A DNA stretch of 64,000 nucleotides from Actinokineospora globicatena (GCF_024171945.1 NZ_JAMTCR010000005.1:372001-436000); one strand, 5' to 3'. Numbered from the stretch's first letter, positions 24,345 to 34,658 are shown. Translations and numbers: made by a program. Notes: generated by a model not told the origin, from the sequence alone.

Positions 24345-25550
24345 GTGACCGAGACCTACTACAACCCGTTCGCGCCGGGGTTCACCGACGACCCGTACCC
24401 GCACTACGCCGAGCTCCGCGACGCCGCGCCGATCCAGGACCACCCGCTCGGCTTCTGGGTGGTGTCCCGGCACGCGGACGTGACCGCGGTGCTGCGCGCG
24501 GGCCTGTCCGTGGAGACCCGCCACCTGGGGCCGAACCCGGTCCTGATGCGCATCCGCGAGGCGGCGGGCAACCGCTCCTGGCGCGGCGACGGGCTGTCCA
24601 TGCTCGACCGCGACGCCCCCGACCACACCCGGCTGCGCGGGCTGGTCGCCAAGGTCTTCACCCCGCGCGCGATCGCGGCGCTGGAACCCGAGATCGTCGC
24701 GCTCGTCGACACCGCGCTGGACGGGCTCGCGAACGCGGGCGGCGGGGACCTGGTCGAGGTGCTGGCGTTCCCGCTGCCGTTCGCCGTGATCAACAACATG
24801 CTCGGGATGCCGCCCACCGACGCGGGCCGGGTCCGCGAGCTCACCGGCACCGTCGTGCGCTCGCTGGAACCGGTGGCCGACCCGCAGGTCGCCGCCGAGG
24901 TGATGGCCGCCGACATCGAACTGGGCGAGCTGGTCGCCGACGTCATCGCCTGGAAGCGCGCGCACCCGGCCGACGACCTGCTCACCGCGCTCATCCGGGC
25001 CGAGAACGAGGGCGAGGTGCTCAGCGACGAGGAACTGGTCGCCCAGGTCGTGCTGCTCTACGTCGCGGGCCACGAGACCACCGTCAACCTGATCTCCAAC
25101 GGCGTGGTCGCCCTGCTGCGCAACCCCGACCAGCTCGCGGCCCTGCGCGCGGACCAGGACCTGGTGCCCAACGCGGTCGAGGAGCTGCTGCGCTACGACA
25201 GCCCGGTCCAGTCCAGCAGGCGGGTCACCACCGCGGAGTTCGAGCTGGGCGGCCACACGATCCCGGCGGGCACCTTCGTCATCGCCAACCTCGGGTCGGC
25301 AAACACCGACGAGCGGTTCTGGGGACCGGACGCCGCCGAGCTGCGGCTGGACCGGTCCAACGCCCGCGCCCACGTCTCCTTCGGCGCGGGCCCGCACCAC
25401 TGCCTCGGCGCGGCCCTCGCCCGGTTGGAGGGCCGGGTCGCCATCGGCCGCCTGGTCGACCGGTTCCCCGACCTCGCCCTCGCCGGTCCCGTCCGGTGGA
25501 ACGGCCGCATCAACCTGCGCGGGGCGGCCGAGGTGCCGATCACCACCTAG
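24345..25550 (+). CDS. Cytochrome P450
   Basis: 401 aa bacterial class I P450. The I-helix oxygen-binding motif is AGHETTV, the ExxR motif is in [16 protein letters not shown], and the haem loop is [19 protein letters not shown] with the axial Cys. The N-terminus [20 protein letters not shown] is typical of soluble actinobacterial P450s. The substrate is unknown. No ferredoxin is encoded beside it. The start is GTG at 24345 with GAGGGGGAG upstream. Probably regulated by the divergent TetR. Confidence 0.94.
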   Translation: MTETYYNPFAPGFTDDPYPHYAELRDAAPIQDHPLGFWVVSRHADVTAVLRAGLSVETRHLGPNPVLMRIREAAGNRSWRGDGLSMLDRDAPDHTRLRGLVAKVFTPRAIAALEPEIVALVDTALDGLANAGGGDLVEVLAFPLPFAVINNMLGMPPTDAGRVRELTGTVVRSLEPVADPQVAAEVMAADIELGELVADVIAWKRAHPADDLLTALIRAENEGEVLSDEELVAQVVLLYVAGHETTVNLISNGVVALLRNPDQLAALRADQDLVPNAVEELLRYDSPVQSSRRVTTAEFELGGHTIPAGTFVIANLGSANTDERFWGPDAAELRLDRSNARAHVSFGAGPHHCLGAALARLEGRVAIGRLVDRFPDLALAGPVRWNGRINLRGAAEVPITT

Positions 25551-25652
25551 GTCGGTTTCGGGACCTTAGGCCTGACTTCGCGGACAGGCGTATCTGGTAC
25601 GGATGGACGCCCTCTTGTCGGCAGCGCAACGCCAACAGTGAGGGGTCCTGCG

Positions 25653-25934
25653 ATGGCGATCACCCTGCAGCACGTCCGGCAGCGGTTATCCGAGCCGGAG
25701 GTCGACTACTCCGCCGCCGCCGAACTCGGCGACGACGCCCTGCCGCACCTGGCCGAACTCGCCACGCGGTCGGACACCGTGCTCGCCTGCAAGGCCCTCT
25801 ACCTGGCCAGCCTCATCGGCGGCCCGCGGTCGACGGAGATCATCGCCGACGCCGCCGAGCACGACGACCCGATCATCCGGATCGCCGCCTCGGCGGCGTT
25901 GCGCAACCTGCGGCAGGCGGAGCGGACCCGCTAG
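25653..25934 (+). CDS. HEAT-repeat-like small protein
   Basis: 93 aa, nearly all helical. [30 protein letters not shown] and [22 protein letters not shown] are two HEAT-like helical hairpins, the second with the conserved Pro-Ile-Arg turn. Such short proteins mediate protein contacts; the partner is unknown. The start is ATG at 25653 with GAGGGG seven bases before it. Monocistronic, 102 bp after the P450 gene. Confidence 0.72.
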   Translation: MAITLQHVRQRLSEPEVDYSAAAELGDDALPHLAELATRSDTVLACKALYLASLIGGPRSTEIIADAAEHDDPIIRIAASAALRNLRQAERTR

Positions 25935-26005
25935 CCACCACCCGCCGCGCCGCCCTCCGTAAACTCAGGGTGGGGACCCGGGCGCGGACGAGGGAGGTGG
26001 GCGGC

Positions 26006-27028
26006 GTGGTCAGTTCCGACGAGCGGCGGTTCGAGGTGCTGCGGGCGATCGTGGCCGACTACGTCCGCGACCACGAACCCGTGGCGTCCAAGGCGATCGT
26101 CGACCGGCACAACCTCGGGGTGTCGAGCGCGACCGTGCGCAACGACATGGCCTCGCTGGAGGAGGACGGCTACATCACGCAGCCGCACACCAGCGCCGGT
26201 CGCATCCCCACCGACAAGGGCTACCGGCTCTTCGTCGACCGGCTCAGCGACGTCAAGCCGCTCTCGACCGCCGAGCGCAAGGCCATCCAGAGCTTCCTCG
26301 AGGGCGCCATCGACCTCGACGACGTGATGCGCCGCAGCGTCCGGCTGCTCGCCCAGCTGACCCGCCAGGTCGCGGTGATCCAGTACCCGACGCTGACCAC
26401 GTCCACGGTGCGCCACGTCGAACTGGTCAGCATCACCCCGGCCCGGCTGATGCTGGTGCTGATCACCGACACCGGCCGGGTCGACCAGCGGATGGTCGAC
26501 CTCGGCGACGTGGTCACCGACGAGGCCGTCGCCCGGCTGCGCGCCATGGTCAACACCACCCTGGCTGGCAAGCGCCTCGCCGACGCCGCGGCCAGCGTCG
26601 CCGAACTGCCCGAGAGCGCGCCGGGTGAGCTGCGCGAGGTCGTCACCAAGCTGGCCACCGTGCTGGTCGAGTCGCTGGTCGAACACCCCGAGGAGCGGTT
26701 GGTGCTCGGCGGCACCGCCAACCTCACCCGCAACGTCGCCGACTTCCCGCACTCGCTGCGCCAAGTGCTCGAGGCGCTCGAGGAGCAGGTCGTCGTGCTC
26801 AAGCTGCTCGCCGCGACCGCCGACCCCGGCACCATCACGGTGCGCATCGGCGAGGAGAACGAGGCCGAGGAGATGCGTTCCACCTCGGTGGTGTCCATCG
26901 GCTACGGCACCCGTGCCACCCTGTTGGGCGGCATGGGGGTCGTCGGGCCGACGCGCATGGACTACCCCACCAACATCGCCGCGGTACGCGCGGTGGCGAA
27001 CTACGTCGGGATGATCCTCGGTCGGTAG
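26006..27028 (+). CDS. hrcA: Heat-inducible transcription repressor HrcA
   Basis: 340 aa. The N-terminal winged helix ([25 protein letters not shown] and [38 protein letters not shown]) is diagnostic. The GAF-like middle and C-terminal [12 protein letters not shown] complete the family pattern. HrcA represses groE/dnaK-type operons by binding CIRCE elements. I see no CIRCE element in this window. The start is GTG at 26006 with GGGAGG eight bases upstream. It is followed 60 bp later by dnaJ. Confidence 0.96.
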   Translation: MVSSDERRFEVLRAIVADYVRDHEPVASKAIVDRHNLGVSSATVRNDMASLEEDGYITQPHTSAGRIPTDKGYRLFVDRLSDVKPLSTAERKAIQSFLEGAIDLDDVMRRSVRLLAQLTRQVAVIQYPTLTTSTVRHVELVSITPARLMLVLITDTGRVDQRMVDLGDVVTDEAVARLRAMVNTTLAGKRLADAAASVAELPESAPGELREVVTKLATVLVESLVEHPEERLVLGGTANLTRNVADFPHSLRQVLEALEEQVVVLKLLAATADPGTITVRIGEENEAEEMRSTSVVSIGYGTRATLLGGMGVVGPTRMDYPTNIAAVRAVANYVGMILGR

Positions 27029-27088
27029 AGGATCGGTCGAACAGGCATCGAAGCGCCCCGGCACGCCCGGGGCAGGAGGACTGGACAG

Positions 27089-28243
27089 GTGGCGAGGGAC
27101 TACTACGGCACTCTCGGGGTGCGTCAGGACGCGACCTCCGAGGAGATCAAGCGCGCCTACCGGAAGCTGGCGCGCGAGCTGCACCCCGACGTCAACCCGG
27201 ACGAGGCGGCGCAAACCCGCTTCCGCGAGGTCACCGCGGCCTACGAGGTCCTCTCCGACCCGCAGAAGCGCAAGATCGTCGACATGGGCGGCGACCCGCT
27301 CGGCAACGGCGGTGGCGGTGGGGGCGGCGGCCGCGACCCGTTCGGCGGGTTCGGCCTCGGCGACATCATGGACGCCTTCTTCGGCGCGGCCGGTGGCGGC
27401 GGCGGTGGGCGCGGACCGCGCAGCCGGGTGCAGCCCGGGTCGGACGCGCTGCTGCGCGTGCAGATGACGCTCGAGGAGTGCGCCAACGGGATCAGCAGGG
27501 AGATCGCGGTGGAGACCGCGATCCTGTGCGACCTGTGCCGCGGCTCCGGCTGCTCCGAGGGCAGCACCCCGATCGCGTGCGACACCTGCGGTGGCCGGGG
27601 CGAGGTGCAGTCGGTGCAGCGGTCGTTCCTCGGCCAGGTCGTCACCGCCCGCGCCTGCCCCACCTGCCGCGGCCTCGGCGAGGTCATCCCCGACCCGTGC
27701 CGCCAGTGCGCGGGCGAGGGCCGGGTCCGGGCGCGGCGCACCATCACCGCGAAGATCCCGCCCGGCGTCGCCGACGGCATGCGCGTCCGGCTCTCCGGCC
27801 AGGGCGAGGTCGGCCCCGGCGGCGGCCCGGCCGGTGACCTCTACATCGAGGTCGAGGAACTGCCGCACGCCACCTTCGAACGCGAGGGCGCCGACCTGCA
27901 CTGCACGCTGCGGGTGCAGATGACGACCGCCGCGCTCGGCGCCGTCGTGCCGCTGGAGGCCATCGACGGCCACATCGAGCTGGACCTGGAACCGGGCACC
28001 CAGCCCGGCGCCGAACTGCTGCTGCCCGGGCGCGGCCTGCCCAGGCTGCGCTCCACCGGTCGGGTCGACGGCCGCGGCGACCTGCACGTGCACATCGAGG
28101 TCGAGGTCCCGACCCGGCTCGACGCCAGGCAGACCGAACTGCTGCGCGAACTGGCCGCGCTGCGCGGCGAGGAGAAGCACACGCTGGCGTCGGCCACCAA
28201 CCGCTCCGGAGGCCTGTTCTCCCGCCTGCGCTCCCGCCGATGA
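27089..28243 (+). CDS. dnaJ: Chaperone DnaJ (DnaJ2 type)
   Basis: 384 aa with J-domain ([22 protein letters not shown] intact), a Gly-rich linker (two poly-Gly runs around residues 75-110), four CxxC/CxxCxGxG zinc modules ([36 protein letters not shown]) and the C-terminal peptide-binding domain. It is the co-chaperone that stimulates DnaK ATPase. The arrangement hrcA-dnaJ-rsmE is typical of the second dnaJ locus of actinobacteria. The start is GTG at 27089. It overlaps rsmE by 4 bp. Confidence 0.96.
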   Translation: MARDYYGTLGVRQDATSEEIKRAYRKLARELHPDVNPDEAAQTRFREVTAAYEVLSDPQKRKIVDMGGDPLGNGGGGGGGGRDPFGGFGLGDIMDAFFGAAGGGGGGRGPRSRVQPGSDALLRVQMTLEECANGISREIAVETAILCDLCRGSGCSEGSTPIACDTCGGRGEVQSVQRSFLGQVVTARACPTCRGLGEVIPDPCRQCAGEGRVRARRTITAKIPPGVADGMRVRLSGQGEVGPGGGPAGDLYIEVEELPHATFEREGADLHCTLRVQMTTAALGAVVPLEAIDGHIELDLEPGTQPGAELLLPGRGLPRLRSTGRVDGRGDLHVHIEVEVPTRLDARQTELLRELAALRGEEKHTLASATNRSGGLFSRLRSRR

Positions 28244-28974
28244 CCCTGGCGCAGTTCCTGGTCGACGCGCTGCCCGCCGCCGGGCCGTTCACGCTGGACG
28301 GCCCGGAGGGCAGGCACGCGGCGGCCGTGCGCAGGCTGCGCGCGGGGGAGCGGCTGCTCGTCGGCGACGGCGCTGGCTCGGTCGCCGAGTGCGTCGTCAC
28401 CGCGGCGGCCAAGGACAGCCTCGACGTCGTCATCGAACGCCGGTGGACCGAGCCGCCACCGGACCTGCGGGTCGTCCTGGTCCAAGCACTGGTCAAGGGC
28501 GACCGCGGGGAACTCGCCGTCGAACTGGCCACCGAGGCGGGCGTCGACGCGGTCGTCCCGTGGCGCGCCTGCCGGTGCGTGGCCAAGTGGGAGGACGGCC
28601 CGCGCGGCGAGAAAGCCCTGGCGCGCTGGCGGTCCACGGCGCGCGAGGCAGCCAAGCAGGCCAGACGCCCCTGGGTACCGGACGTGCTCGACCCCGTCGG
28701 CCAGTCCGGTCTGCTCGACCTGGTCCGCGCCAGCGCCCTGACCCTGGTGCTGGAGGCCCACCTCGCCACCCGGTTGGCCCAGGTCCGGCTACCCGAATCG
28801 GGTGATCTTGTGCTGGTCGTCGGCCCCGAGGGCGGCATCAGCCCGGACGAGCTGACCGCCCTTGAACAGGCCGGGGCCACCGCCGTCCGCCTCGGTCCCG
28901 CAGTACTGCGGACTTCCACCGCCGCCGCCGTCGCGCTCGGTGCCCTCGGCGCCCTCACCGCCCGCTGGCGCTAG
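28240..28974 (+). CDS. rsmE: 16S rRNA (uracil-1498-N3)-methyltransferase RsmE
   Basis: 244 aa SPOUT-class enzyme. [19 protein letters not shown] is the N-terminal PUA-like part, [24 protein letters not shown] and [15 protein letters not shown] lie in the catalytic domain, and [20 protein letters not shown] with [12 protein letters not shown] forms the SAM-binding knot. It methylates U1498 of 16S rRNA. Its ATG overlaps the dnaJ stop. Confidence 0.94.
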   Translation: MTLAQFLVDALPAAGPFTLDGPEGRHAAAVRRLRAGERLLVGDGAGSVAECVVTAAAKDSLDVVIERRWTEPPPDLRVVLVQALVKGDRGELAVELATEAGVDAVVPWRACRCVAKWEDGPRGEKALARWRSTAREAAKQARRPWVPDVLDPVGQSGLLDLVRASALTLVLEAHLATRLAQVRLPESGDLVLVVGPEGGISPDELTALEQAGATAVRLGPAVLRTSTAAAVALGALGALTARWR

Positions 28975-29321
28975 GTCAGCCCAAGGTTTACCCTTTATCC
29001 GCAAAGCGTTTCAGTTATTCCGAAGCGCGTTCACCCGACTACCGCCGGACACCTCCCCCCTCGGTCCGGCGGCGCCGCGCGAGGCGGTGGGGCGACCCCC
29101 AGGCTTCACCGCCCGCGCGGCTTCCCTCACCGTGTTCAGAAGCTGCCGCTTCTTTCCCCTTTGCGCCGCCGATATCTCCCGGGGGCCCGAGCCCCCGGAG
29201 CCCCCACGGGGCGGGGGGCGCGTAGTGCGAGGGACGAGCGCGTAGCGGGGTGTGGGGCTGGTGGGTCCGCTTCTCGCTCTTCCCCTCTCCCTCTTGTCTT
29301 CTCTCCGCTCTTCCTTGTCGG
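28975..29321. other. Structured 347-bp noncoding gap, possible small-RNA locus
   Basis: No coding sequence is convincing. The first 50 bases are unusually AT-rich (around GGTTTACCCTTTATCC). Four inverted repeats follow: 29042-29050 with 29064-29072 (9 bp, perfect), 29074-29089 with 29107-29121 (15 bp with one bulged A), 29138-29143 with 29148-29153, and 29179-29186 with 29191-29198 (8 bp). Such density between two convergent genes suggests either bidirectional terminators or a structured RNA. A promoter is only guessed. Confidence 0.4.
29138..29157 (+). terminator. Rho-independent-like hairpin with T-run
   Basis: AGAAGC-TGCC-GCTTCT followed by TT and a pyrimidine run. This is one of the few hairpins in the window with a T-tail. 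It could end rsmE transcription or a small RNA starting near 28985. Confidence 0.45.
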
Positions 29322-29663
29322 TTAGTGGCCGAAGGTGGAGAGTTGTTCGCCGCCTAGGACGTGTAGGTGGGCGTGGAAGACGGTTCGGCAGGCGTCGTCG
29401 CCGGTGTTGAACACGAAGCGGTAGCCGGAATCGTGGATTCCTTCGATCTTGGCCACCTCGGCGCCCGCGTCGATCACGGCCGCCAACAGGTCCGGGGTCG
29501 CGGTGAGGTCCTTGGCGTCTTGGTGGTGGGGCTTGGGGACCACCAGGACGTGGACCTCGGCTTGGGGGTTGATGTCGCGGAAGGCGAGGACGTCGTCGTT
29601 CTCGTAGACCGTGGTCGCGGGGACCTCACCGGCGATGATCTTGCAGAACAGGCAGCCGCTCAT
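29322..29663 (-). CDS. HIT-family (Hint-like) nucleotide hydrolase
   Basis: 113 aa. CLFCKIIAGEVPATTVYENDDVLAFRDI is the family N-terminus. HVLVVPKPHH and the histidine triad FHAHLHVLGG near the C-terminus form the nucleotide-binding and catalytic site. It likely hydrolyses AMP-lysine or other purine phosphoramidates. Convergent with rsmE across a 347-bp gap and divergent from phoH. Confidence 0.93.
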   Translation of the reverse strand: MSGCLFCKIIAGEVPATTVYENDDVLAFRDINPQAEVHVLVVPKPHHQDAKDLTATPDLLAAVIDAGAEVAKIEGIHDSGYRFVFNTGDDACRTVFHAHLHVLGGEQLSTFGH

Positions 29664-29779
29664 GGGGTCACAGTAGCCAGGCGGAGTGGTTTCTTCGGTG
29701 CGGTGGGGGTGGGGGGAGGGCTAGCATCGGGGGGTCGGATGGTGAGGCGCGCGAGCGCAGAAGGTGGGCCAGAGAGCAC

Positions 29780-30856
29780 GTGACGGGTACCGCACCTGGG
29801 GGAGACCCCCGTCCTTCGTCCGCTGAGCCGACCCCCGACGCGCAGTCGCGGTTCGCGATCCCGGAGGGGGCCGTGCTGGCCCTGCTCGGTTCCCGGGACG
29901 AGAACCTGCGCATGGCCGAGGAACTGCTCGTCGCCGACGTGCACGTGCGCGGCAACGAGGTCACCCTGTCCGGCGCCCCGGCCGACGTGGCCTTCGCCGA
30001 GCGGGTGTTCACCGAGCTCACGACCCTGGCCGCGCGCGGTCAGCAGGTCGGCCCGGACGCCGTGCGCCGCACCGTGGCGATGCTCTCGGCCAACTCGGCC
30101 GAGTCGCCCGCCGAGGTGCTCAGCCTGGACATCCTGTCCCGGCGCGGCCGCACGATCCGGCCCAAGACGCTCAACCAGAAGCACTACGTCGACGCCATCG
30201 ACGCCAACACCATCGTCTTCGGCATCGGCCCGGCCGGTACCGGCAAGACGTACCTGGCGATGGCCAAGGCCGTGCAGTCGCTGCAGGCCAAGCACGTCAG
30301 CCGGATCATCCTGACCCGGCCCGCGGTCGAGGCGGGCGAGCGGCTCGGCTTCCTGCCCGGCACGCTGTTCGAGAAGATCGACCCGTACCTGCGCCCGCTC
30401 TACGACGCGCTGCACGACATGATCGACCCCGAGTCGATCCCGCGGCTGATGCAGGCGGGCACCATCGAGGTCGCCCCGCTGGCCTACATGCGCGGCCGCA
30501 CCCTCAACGACGCGTTCATCATCCTCGACGAGGCGCAGAACACCACGCCCGAGCAGATGAAGATGTTCCTCACCCGGCTCGGCTTCGGCTCCAAGATCGT
30601 GGTCACCGGCGACACCACCCAGATCGACCTGCCCGGCGGGCAGCGCAGCGGCCTCAAGGTCGTCCGGGACATCCTCGACGGTGTCGACGACGTGCACTTC
30701 GCCGCGCTCAGCAGCGCCGACGTGGTCCGCCACCGGCTCGTCGGCGACATCGTCGACGCCTACGAGCGCTGGCAGGTCGTGCAGGACGCGGCCGAGAACG
30801 ACGCGGCCGCGCAGCGGGGACCCGTCCGCGCCGGGGGCAGGCGCGGCGGCCGGTAG
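29780..30856 (+). CDS. phoH: PhoH-like P-loop ATPase
   Basis: 358 aa. An N-terminal RNA-binding-like domain ([19 protein letters not shown]) precedes the ATPase: [16 protein letters not shown] (Walker A), [37 protein letters not shown] (Walker B) and [12 protein letters not shown]. The family is linked to RNA metabolism and ribosome-associated functions with YbeY. A TAGCAT -10 box lies about 55 bp upstream. The start is GTG at 29780. It opens the phoH-ybeY-CNNM-era-recO run. Confidence 0.94.
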   Translation: MTGTAPGGDPRPSSAEPTPDAQSRFAIPEGAVLALLGSRDENLRMAEELLVADVHVRGNEVTLSGAPADVAFAERVFTELTTLAARGQQVGPDAVRRTVAMLSANSAESPAEVLSLDILSRRGRTIRPKTLNQKHYVDAIDANTIVFGIGPAGTGKTYLAMAKAVQSLQAKHVSRIILTRPAVEAGERLGFLPGTLFEKIDPYLRPLYDALHDMIDPESIPRLMQAGTIEVAPLAYMRGRTLNDAFIILDEAQNTTPEQMKMFLTRLGFGSKIVVTGDTTQIDLPGGQRSGLKVVRDILDGVDDVHFAALSSADVVRHRLVGDIVDAYERWQVVQDAAENDAAAQRGPVRAGGRRGGR

Positions 30857-30878
30857 GGCGTGCGGGGACAATGGCGCG

Positions 30879-31418
30879 GTGAGTATCGAGATCGCCAACG
30901 AGTCCGGGGTGGCGGTCGACGAGGCGTCCATCGTCTCCGCGGCCCGCTTCGCGCTTGACCGGATGAACGTCAGCAAGCTCGCCGAGCTGTCCGTCCTGCT
31001 CGTCGAGCTCGACGTCATGGCCGACCTGCACGAGCGCTGGATGGACCTGCCGGGCCCCACCGACGTGATGGCCTTCCCGATGGACGAGCTGGACTCGGCG
31101 CGCCGCCCGGACGCCTCCGAGTCCGGTCCGGCGCTGCTGGGCGACATCGTGCTGTGCCCGGCCTTCGCCAAGGACCAGGCGCGCACCGCGGGGCACAGCC
31201 TCATCGACGAGCTGCACCTGCTGACCGTGCACGGCGTGCTGCACCTGCTCGGCTACGACCACGCCGAACCCGCCGAGGAACGCGAGATGTTCACGCTGCA
31301 GAAGCGCATCCTCGCCGACTTCCGCACCGCGGCCGCCGACGCCAAGCGCCGCGCGGCCCAGCGCGTCGAGGACGACAAGCTGCTCGGCGCGGTCGGCCTC
31401 AACGAGCCGCAGGACTGA
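30879..31418 (+). CDS. ybeY: Endoribonuclease YbeY
   Basis: 179 aa. The catalytic zinc motif HxxxHxxxxxH appears as [14 protein letters not shown], and [11 protein letters not shown] is the conserved substrate-side block. GDIVLCP follows. YbeY is a single-strand RNase needed for 16S rRNA 3'-end maturation and ribosome quality control. The C-terminus carries about 30 extra residues rich in Ala, Arg and Lys. The start is GTG at 30879. Confidence 0.95.
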   Translation: MSIEIANESGVAVDEASIVSAARFALDRMNVSKLAELSVLLVELDVMADLHERWMDLPGPTDVMAFPMDELDSARRPDASESGPALLGDIVLCPAFAKDQARTAGHSLIDELHLLTVHGVLHLLGYDHAEPAEEREMFTLQKRILADFRTAAADAKRRAAQRVEDDKLLGAVGLNEPQD

Positions 31419-31424
31419 CCCGGG

Positions 31425-32765
31425 GTGTCCGCCGATTCGGCCGGTCTGCTGGTCATCGCCGTCCTGCTCATCCTCGCCGCCGGGTGCTTCGCCGCCGCCG
31501 ACGCGTCGCTGTCGGCGGTGTCCAAGGCCAGGGTCGAGGGGCTGCTGCGCTCGGGCCGGGCGGGGGCGGGGCAACTGCTCGCCGTGGTCGCCGAGCGGCC
31601 CCGGCACATCAACCTGCTGCTCCTGCTGCGGCTGGGCTGCGAGCTCGCGGCGACGGTGCTGGTCACCTTCGTCTGCGCCCGCTCGATCAGCCCCGGCTGG
31701 CTGTCCGGGCTGGTGGCCGCACTCGGCATGATCGTCGTGTCGTACGTGCTCGTCGGTGTCGGCCCGCGCACCATCGGCCGCCAGCACCCTTACGGCGTCG
31801 GCCTCATCGCCGCCGGACCTGTGCGCGTACTCGGCTCGATACTGGGCCCTCTCTCTCGTTTCCTGATCCTCGTCGGTAACGCCATCACCCCCGGTAAGGG
31901 CTTCCGCGAGGGGCCCTTCTCGTCCGAGGTGGAGCTGCGCGAGCTGGTCGACATGGCCGAGGAACGCGGGGTCGTCGACGCCGACGAGCGCGAGATGATC
32001 CACTCGGTGTTCGAGCTGCGCGGCACCATCGCCCGCGAGGTCATGGTCCCGCGCACCGAGATGGTGTGGATCGAGCAGACCAAGACCGCCCGGCAGGCGC
32101 TCGCGCTGTCGCTGCGCACCGGCTACACCCGCATCCCGGTGATCGGCGAGAGCGTCGACGACGTCGCGGGCGTGGTCAACCTCAAGGACCTGGTGCGCGC
32201 CGCGCTCGACGCCGGTGACCGGCCGGTCCCGCTGACCGGGGTGATGGGCGCGGCGGTGTTCGTGCCCGACACCAAGCGGCTCGACGACCTGCTGCGCGAG
32301 ATGCAGGTGTCCAAGAACCACATCGCCATCGCCGTCGACGAGTACGGCGGCACCGCGGGCCTGCTCACCATCGAGGACATCCTGGAGGAGATCGTCGGCG
32401 AGATCACCGACGAGTCCGACACCGACGACCGGCCGCCGGTCGAGCACCTCGACGACGGCGCGGTCCGGGTCAGCTCCCGGCTGCCGGTGGAGGACCTCGG
32501 CGCGGTGTTCGGGCTGCGGCTGGAGGGCCAGGACGTGGAGACCGTCGGCGGTCTGCTCGCCCAGCGGCTGGGACGTGTGCCACTTCCCGGCGCCGAGGCG
32601 GAGATCACCGGGCTACGGTTCCGAGCCGAGGGCGGCAAGGACAACCGGGGCCGGGTGCGGATCACCTCCGTGGTCGTGCGCCCGGTCGAACGGCCGGAGC
32701 CCGCGGACGTCGACACCACCCCGGTCGACGAACAGGAGTGGGAGAGGAGCGGTGAGCGTGGCTGA
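31425..32765 (+). CDS. CNNM/CBS/CorC-HlyC-domain membrane protein
   Basis: 446 aa. Several membrane helices form the CNNM (DUF21) domain up to about residue 140. Two CBS motifs follow (VMVPRTEMVWIE with TRIPVIGESVDDVAGVVNLKDL, and ISKNH-like VSKNHIAIAVDEYGGTAGLLTIEDILEEIVGEITDE), then a C-terminal transporter-associated domain. Related proteins export Mg2+ or Co2+. It sits between ybeY and era as in mycobacteria. The start GTG at 31425 follows ybeY by 6 bp. Confidence 0.92.
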   Translation: MSADSAGLLVIAVLLILAAGCFAAADASLSAVSKARVEGLLRSGRAGAGQLLAVVAERPRHINLLLLLRLGCELAATVLVTFVCARSISPGWLSGLVAALGMIVVSYVLVGVGPRTIGRQHPYGVGLIAAGPVRVLGSILGPLSRFLILVGNAITPGKGFREGPFSSEVELRELVDMAEERGVVDADEREMIHSVFELRGTIAREVMVPRTEMVWIEQTKTARQALALSLRTGYTRIPVIGESVDDVAGVVNLKDLVRAALDAGDRPVPLTGVMGAAVFVPDTKRLDDLLREMQVSKNHIAIAVDEYGGTAGLLTIEDILEEIVGEITDESDTDDRPPVEHLDDGAVRVSSRLPVEDLGAVFGLRLEGQDVETVGGLLAQRLGRVPLPGAEAEITGLRFRAEGGKDNRGRVRITSVVVRPVERPEPADVDTTPVDEQEWERSGERG

Positions 32766-33093
32766 GCTCGACCAGGAGGACGCCAAGATCGTCACCCTCG
32801 CGCGGTCCAGCCGGGCCCGCACCGGTGCCGCCGAGGGCGCCGCGGTCCGCGACACCGACGGCCGCACCTACGCCGCCGCCACCGTCGCGCTGCCGTCGTT
32901 GCGGCTCACCGCGCTGCAGGCCGCCGTGGCCGCCGCCGTGTCCAGCGGCGCCGAGGGCCTCGAGGCCGCCGCCGTCGTGACCGACGCGGACGCGGTCGAC
33001 GCCGACTCGCTGGCCGCTGTGCGCGACCTCACCCCGGACGCGCCGGTGCTGCGCGCGGACGCCACCGGCACCGTCGTCGACGTCCTGCGGTGA
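32758..33093 (+). CDS. Cytidine-deaminase-like protein lacking the catalytic motifs
   Basis: 111 aa. The fold seems preserved: SSRARTGAAEGAAVRDTDGRTYAAATV corresponds to the substrate loop of cytidine deaminases. But the zinc-binding C/H-A-E is replaced (LTALQAAVAAAVSSGA) and no PCxxC follows. It is therefore probably a non-enzymatic paralogue, as is the homologue next to mycobacterial era. I choose GTG at 32758 with AGGAG eight bases upstream. It overlaps the CNNM gene by 8 bp. Confidence 0.75.
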   Translation: MAELDQEDAKIVTLARSSRARTGAAEGAAVRDTDGRTYAAATVALPSLRLTALQAAVAAAVSSGAEGLEAAAVVTDADAVDADSLAAVRDLTPDAPVLRADATGTVVDVLR

Positions 33094-33431
33094 GCGTCCT
33101 CGTCACGGTCTGCCGCGACTGCTGCTGCGGGACGGTCAAGAAGCACCCCACCGTCAACCACGGCGCCCAGGTCACCCGGTTGCGGGCCATCGCGGCCAAG
33201 CACGGCGGCAAGGTCCGCGTGTCGGAGTGCCTCGACACCTGCGAGACGTCCAATGTGGTGGTCGTGCAGGCCAAGGGCAGCAAACCCACCTGGCTGGGCT
33301 TCGTGCTCGACGACACCGTGCTCGACGACATCGAGGCCTGGTTGGACGCTGGCGGCCCCGGCGTCGTCGACCTGCCCGCCACCCTGGAGCTGAACCGCGT
33401 CAGCCCGCCGGGGACCGCAAGGGCACAATGA
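33090..33431 (+). CDS. (2Fe-2S) ferredoxin-like (thioredoxin-fold) protein
   Basis: 113 aa. VTVCRDCCCGTVKKHP at the N-terminus and VSECLDTCETSNVVVV in the middle provide the Cys set of thioredoxin-fold 2Fe-2S proteins. A role in electron transfer is plausible; the partner is unknown. The start GTG overlaps the preceding stop by 4 bp, making it part of the era run. Confidence 0.8.
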   Translation: MSVLVTVCRDCCCGTVKKHPTVNHGAQVTRLRAIAAKHGGKVRVSECLDTCETSNVVVVQAKGSKPTWLGFVLDDTVLDDIEAWLDAGGPGVVDLPATLELNRVSPPGTARAQ

Positions 33432-33435
33432 CTTG

Positions 33436-34344
33436 GTGACAAGCACCGCGCAGGGCCATCGTTCCGGATTCGCCTGCTTCGTCGGCAGGCCCAACGCGGG
33501 GAAGTCGACGCTGACCAACGCGCTGGTCGGCAGCAAGGTCGCGATCACCTCGAGCAAGCCGCAGACCACCCGCCACGCCATCCGCGGCATCGTGCACCGC
33601 GACGACGCCCAACTCGTCATCGTCGACACCCCCGGCCTGCACCGGCCGCGCACGCTGCTGGGCCAGCGGCTCAACGACATCGTCCGGGAGACCTGGTCGG
33701 AGGTCGACGTGGTCGGCTTCTGCGTGCCCGCCGACCAGAAGGTGGGACCGGGGGACCGGTTCATCGCCGCCGAGCTGACCAAGGTCGCCAAGCGCACCCC
33801 GGTCATCGGCATCATCACCAAGACCGACCTGGTCTCCCCGGACCAGGTCGGCGAGCAGCTGCTGGCGCTGCAGGAGGTCATGGAGTTCGCCGAGCTGATC
33901 CCGGTCTCGGCCGTGGACGGCTTCCAGGTGGCCACCCTGACCGACCTGCTGGTGGCCAGGATGCCCGAGGGCCCGCAGCTCTACCCCGGCGGCGAGCTGA
34001 CCGACGAGCCGGAGACCACGCTGGTCGCCGAGCTGATCCGGGAGGCCGCGCTGGAGGGCGTGCGCGACGAGCTGCCGCACTCCATCGCGGTCACCATCGA
34101 GGAGATGATCCCGCGCGAGGGCCGCGACGACATGATCGACGTGCACGCGCTGCTCTACGTGGAGCGGGCCAGCCAGAAGGGCATCGTGCTCGGCCACCGC
34201 GGCGAGCGGCTCAAGCACGTCGGGTCGACCGCGCGCCGCCAGATCGAGGGCCTGCTCGGCACCCGGGTGTACCTGGACCTGCACGTCAAGGTCGCCAAGG
34301 ACTGGCAGCGCGACCCCAAGCAGCTGCGCAGGCTCGGGTTCTGA
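33436..34344 (+). CDS. era: GTPase Era
   Basis: 302 aa. GRPNAGKSTLTNALVG (G1), TTRHAIRGI (switch), DTPGLHRPR (G3) and TKTDL (G4) form the GTPase. The C-terminal KH domain has IEEMIPREGRDDMIDVHALLYVERASQKGIVLGHRGERLK. Era binds the 3' end of 16S rRNA during 30S assembly. The start is GTG at 33436; TTG at 33433 is adjacent. Confidence 0.97.
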   Translation: MTSTAQGHRSGFACFVGRPNAGKSTLTNALVGSKVAITSSKPQTTRHAIRGIVHRDDAQLVIVDTPGLHRPRTLLGQRLNDIVRETWSEVDVVGFCVPADQKVGPGDRFIAAELTKVAKRTPVIGIITKTDLVSPDQVGEQLLALQEVMEFAELIPVSAVDGFQVATLTDLLVARMPEGPQLYPGGELTDEPETTLVAELIREAALEGVRDELPHSIAVTIEEMIPREGRDDMIDVHALLYVERASQKGIVLGHRGERLKHVGSTARRQIEGLLGTRVYLDLHVKVAKDWQRDPKQLRRLGF

Positions 34345-34345
34345 G

Positions 34346-34648
34346 GTGGACTGGCCGGTCTGCCCCGTCAAGGCGCTGACCGGCCTGTGCTGCCCCGGCT
34401 GCGGCGGCACCCGGATGGTGCTGAGCCTGCTCGACGGCCGGTTCGGCGACGCGCTGCGCTACAACGCCGTCGCCATCGTGTTCGCCGCCCTGTTCGCCTG
34501 GGTGGCCCTCGCGTGGGTGCTGCGGCGGGTCCGCGGCCGGGCGGTGCCGACCTGGCTGGACTGGCCGTGGGCGCGCTGGGCCGCGGTGGGGGTGCTGGTG
34601 CTGTGGACCGTGGCGCGCAACCTGCCGGGCACCGGGCTGTACGTGTGA
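34346..34648 (+). CDS. DUF2752 small membrane protein
   Basis: 100 aa. The hallmark CPVKALTGLCCPGCGGTRM near the N-terminus identifies DUF2752. Two membrane helices follow (about 37-60 and 76-92). The function is unknown. It begins 1 bp after era and lies before recO, where an amidase gene is found in mycobacteria. Confidence 0.85.
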   Translation: MDWPVCPVKALTGLCCPGCGGTRMVLSLLDGRFGDALRYNAVAIVFAALFAWVALAWVLRRVRGRAVPTWLDWPWARWAAVGVLVLWTVARNLPGTGLYV

Positions 34649-34658
34649 GAATGTGCCG

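Noticed and set aside
29161-29200. GC-rich hairpin taken alone as the rsmE terminator
   Set aside because: It lacks a T-run and lies 190 bp from the stop, and better hairpins precede it. I kept it only as part of the structured gap.
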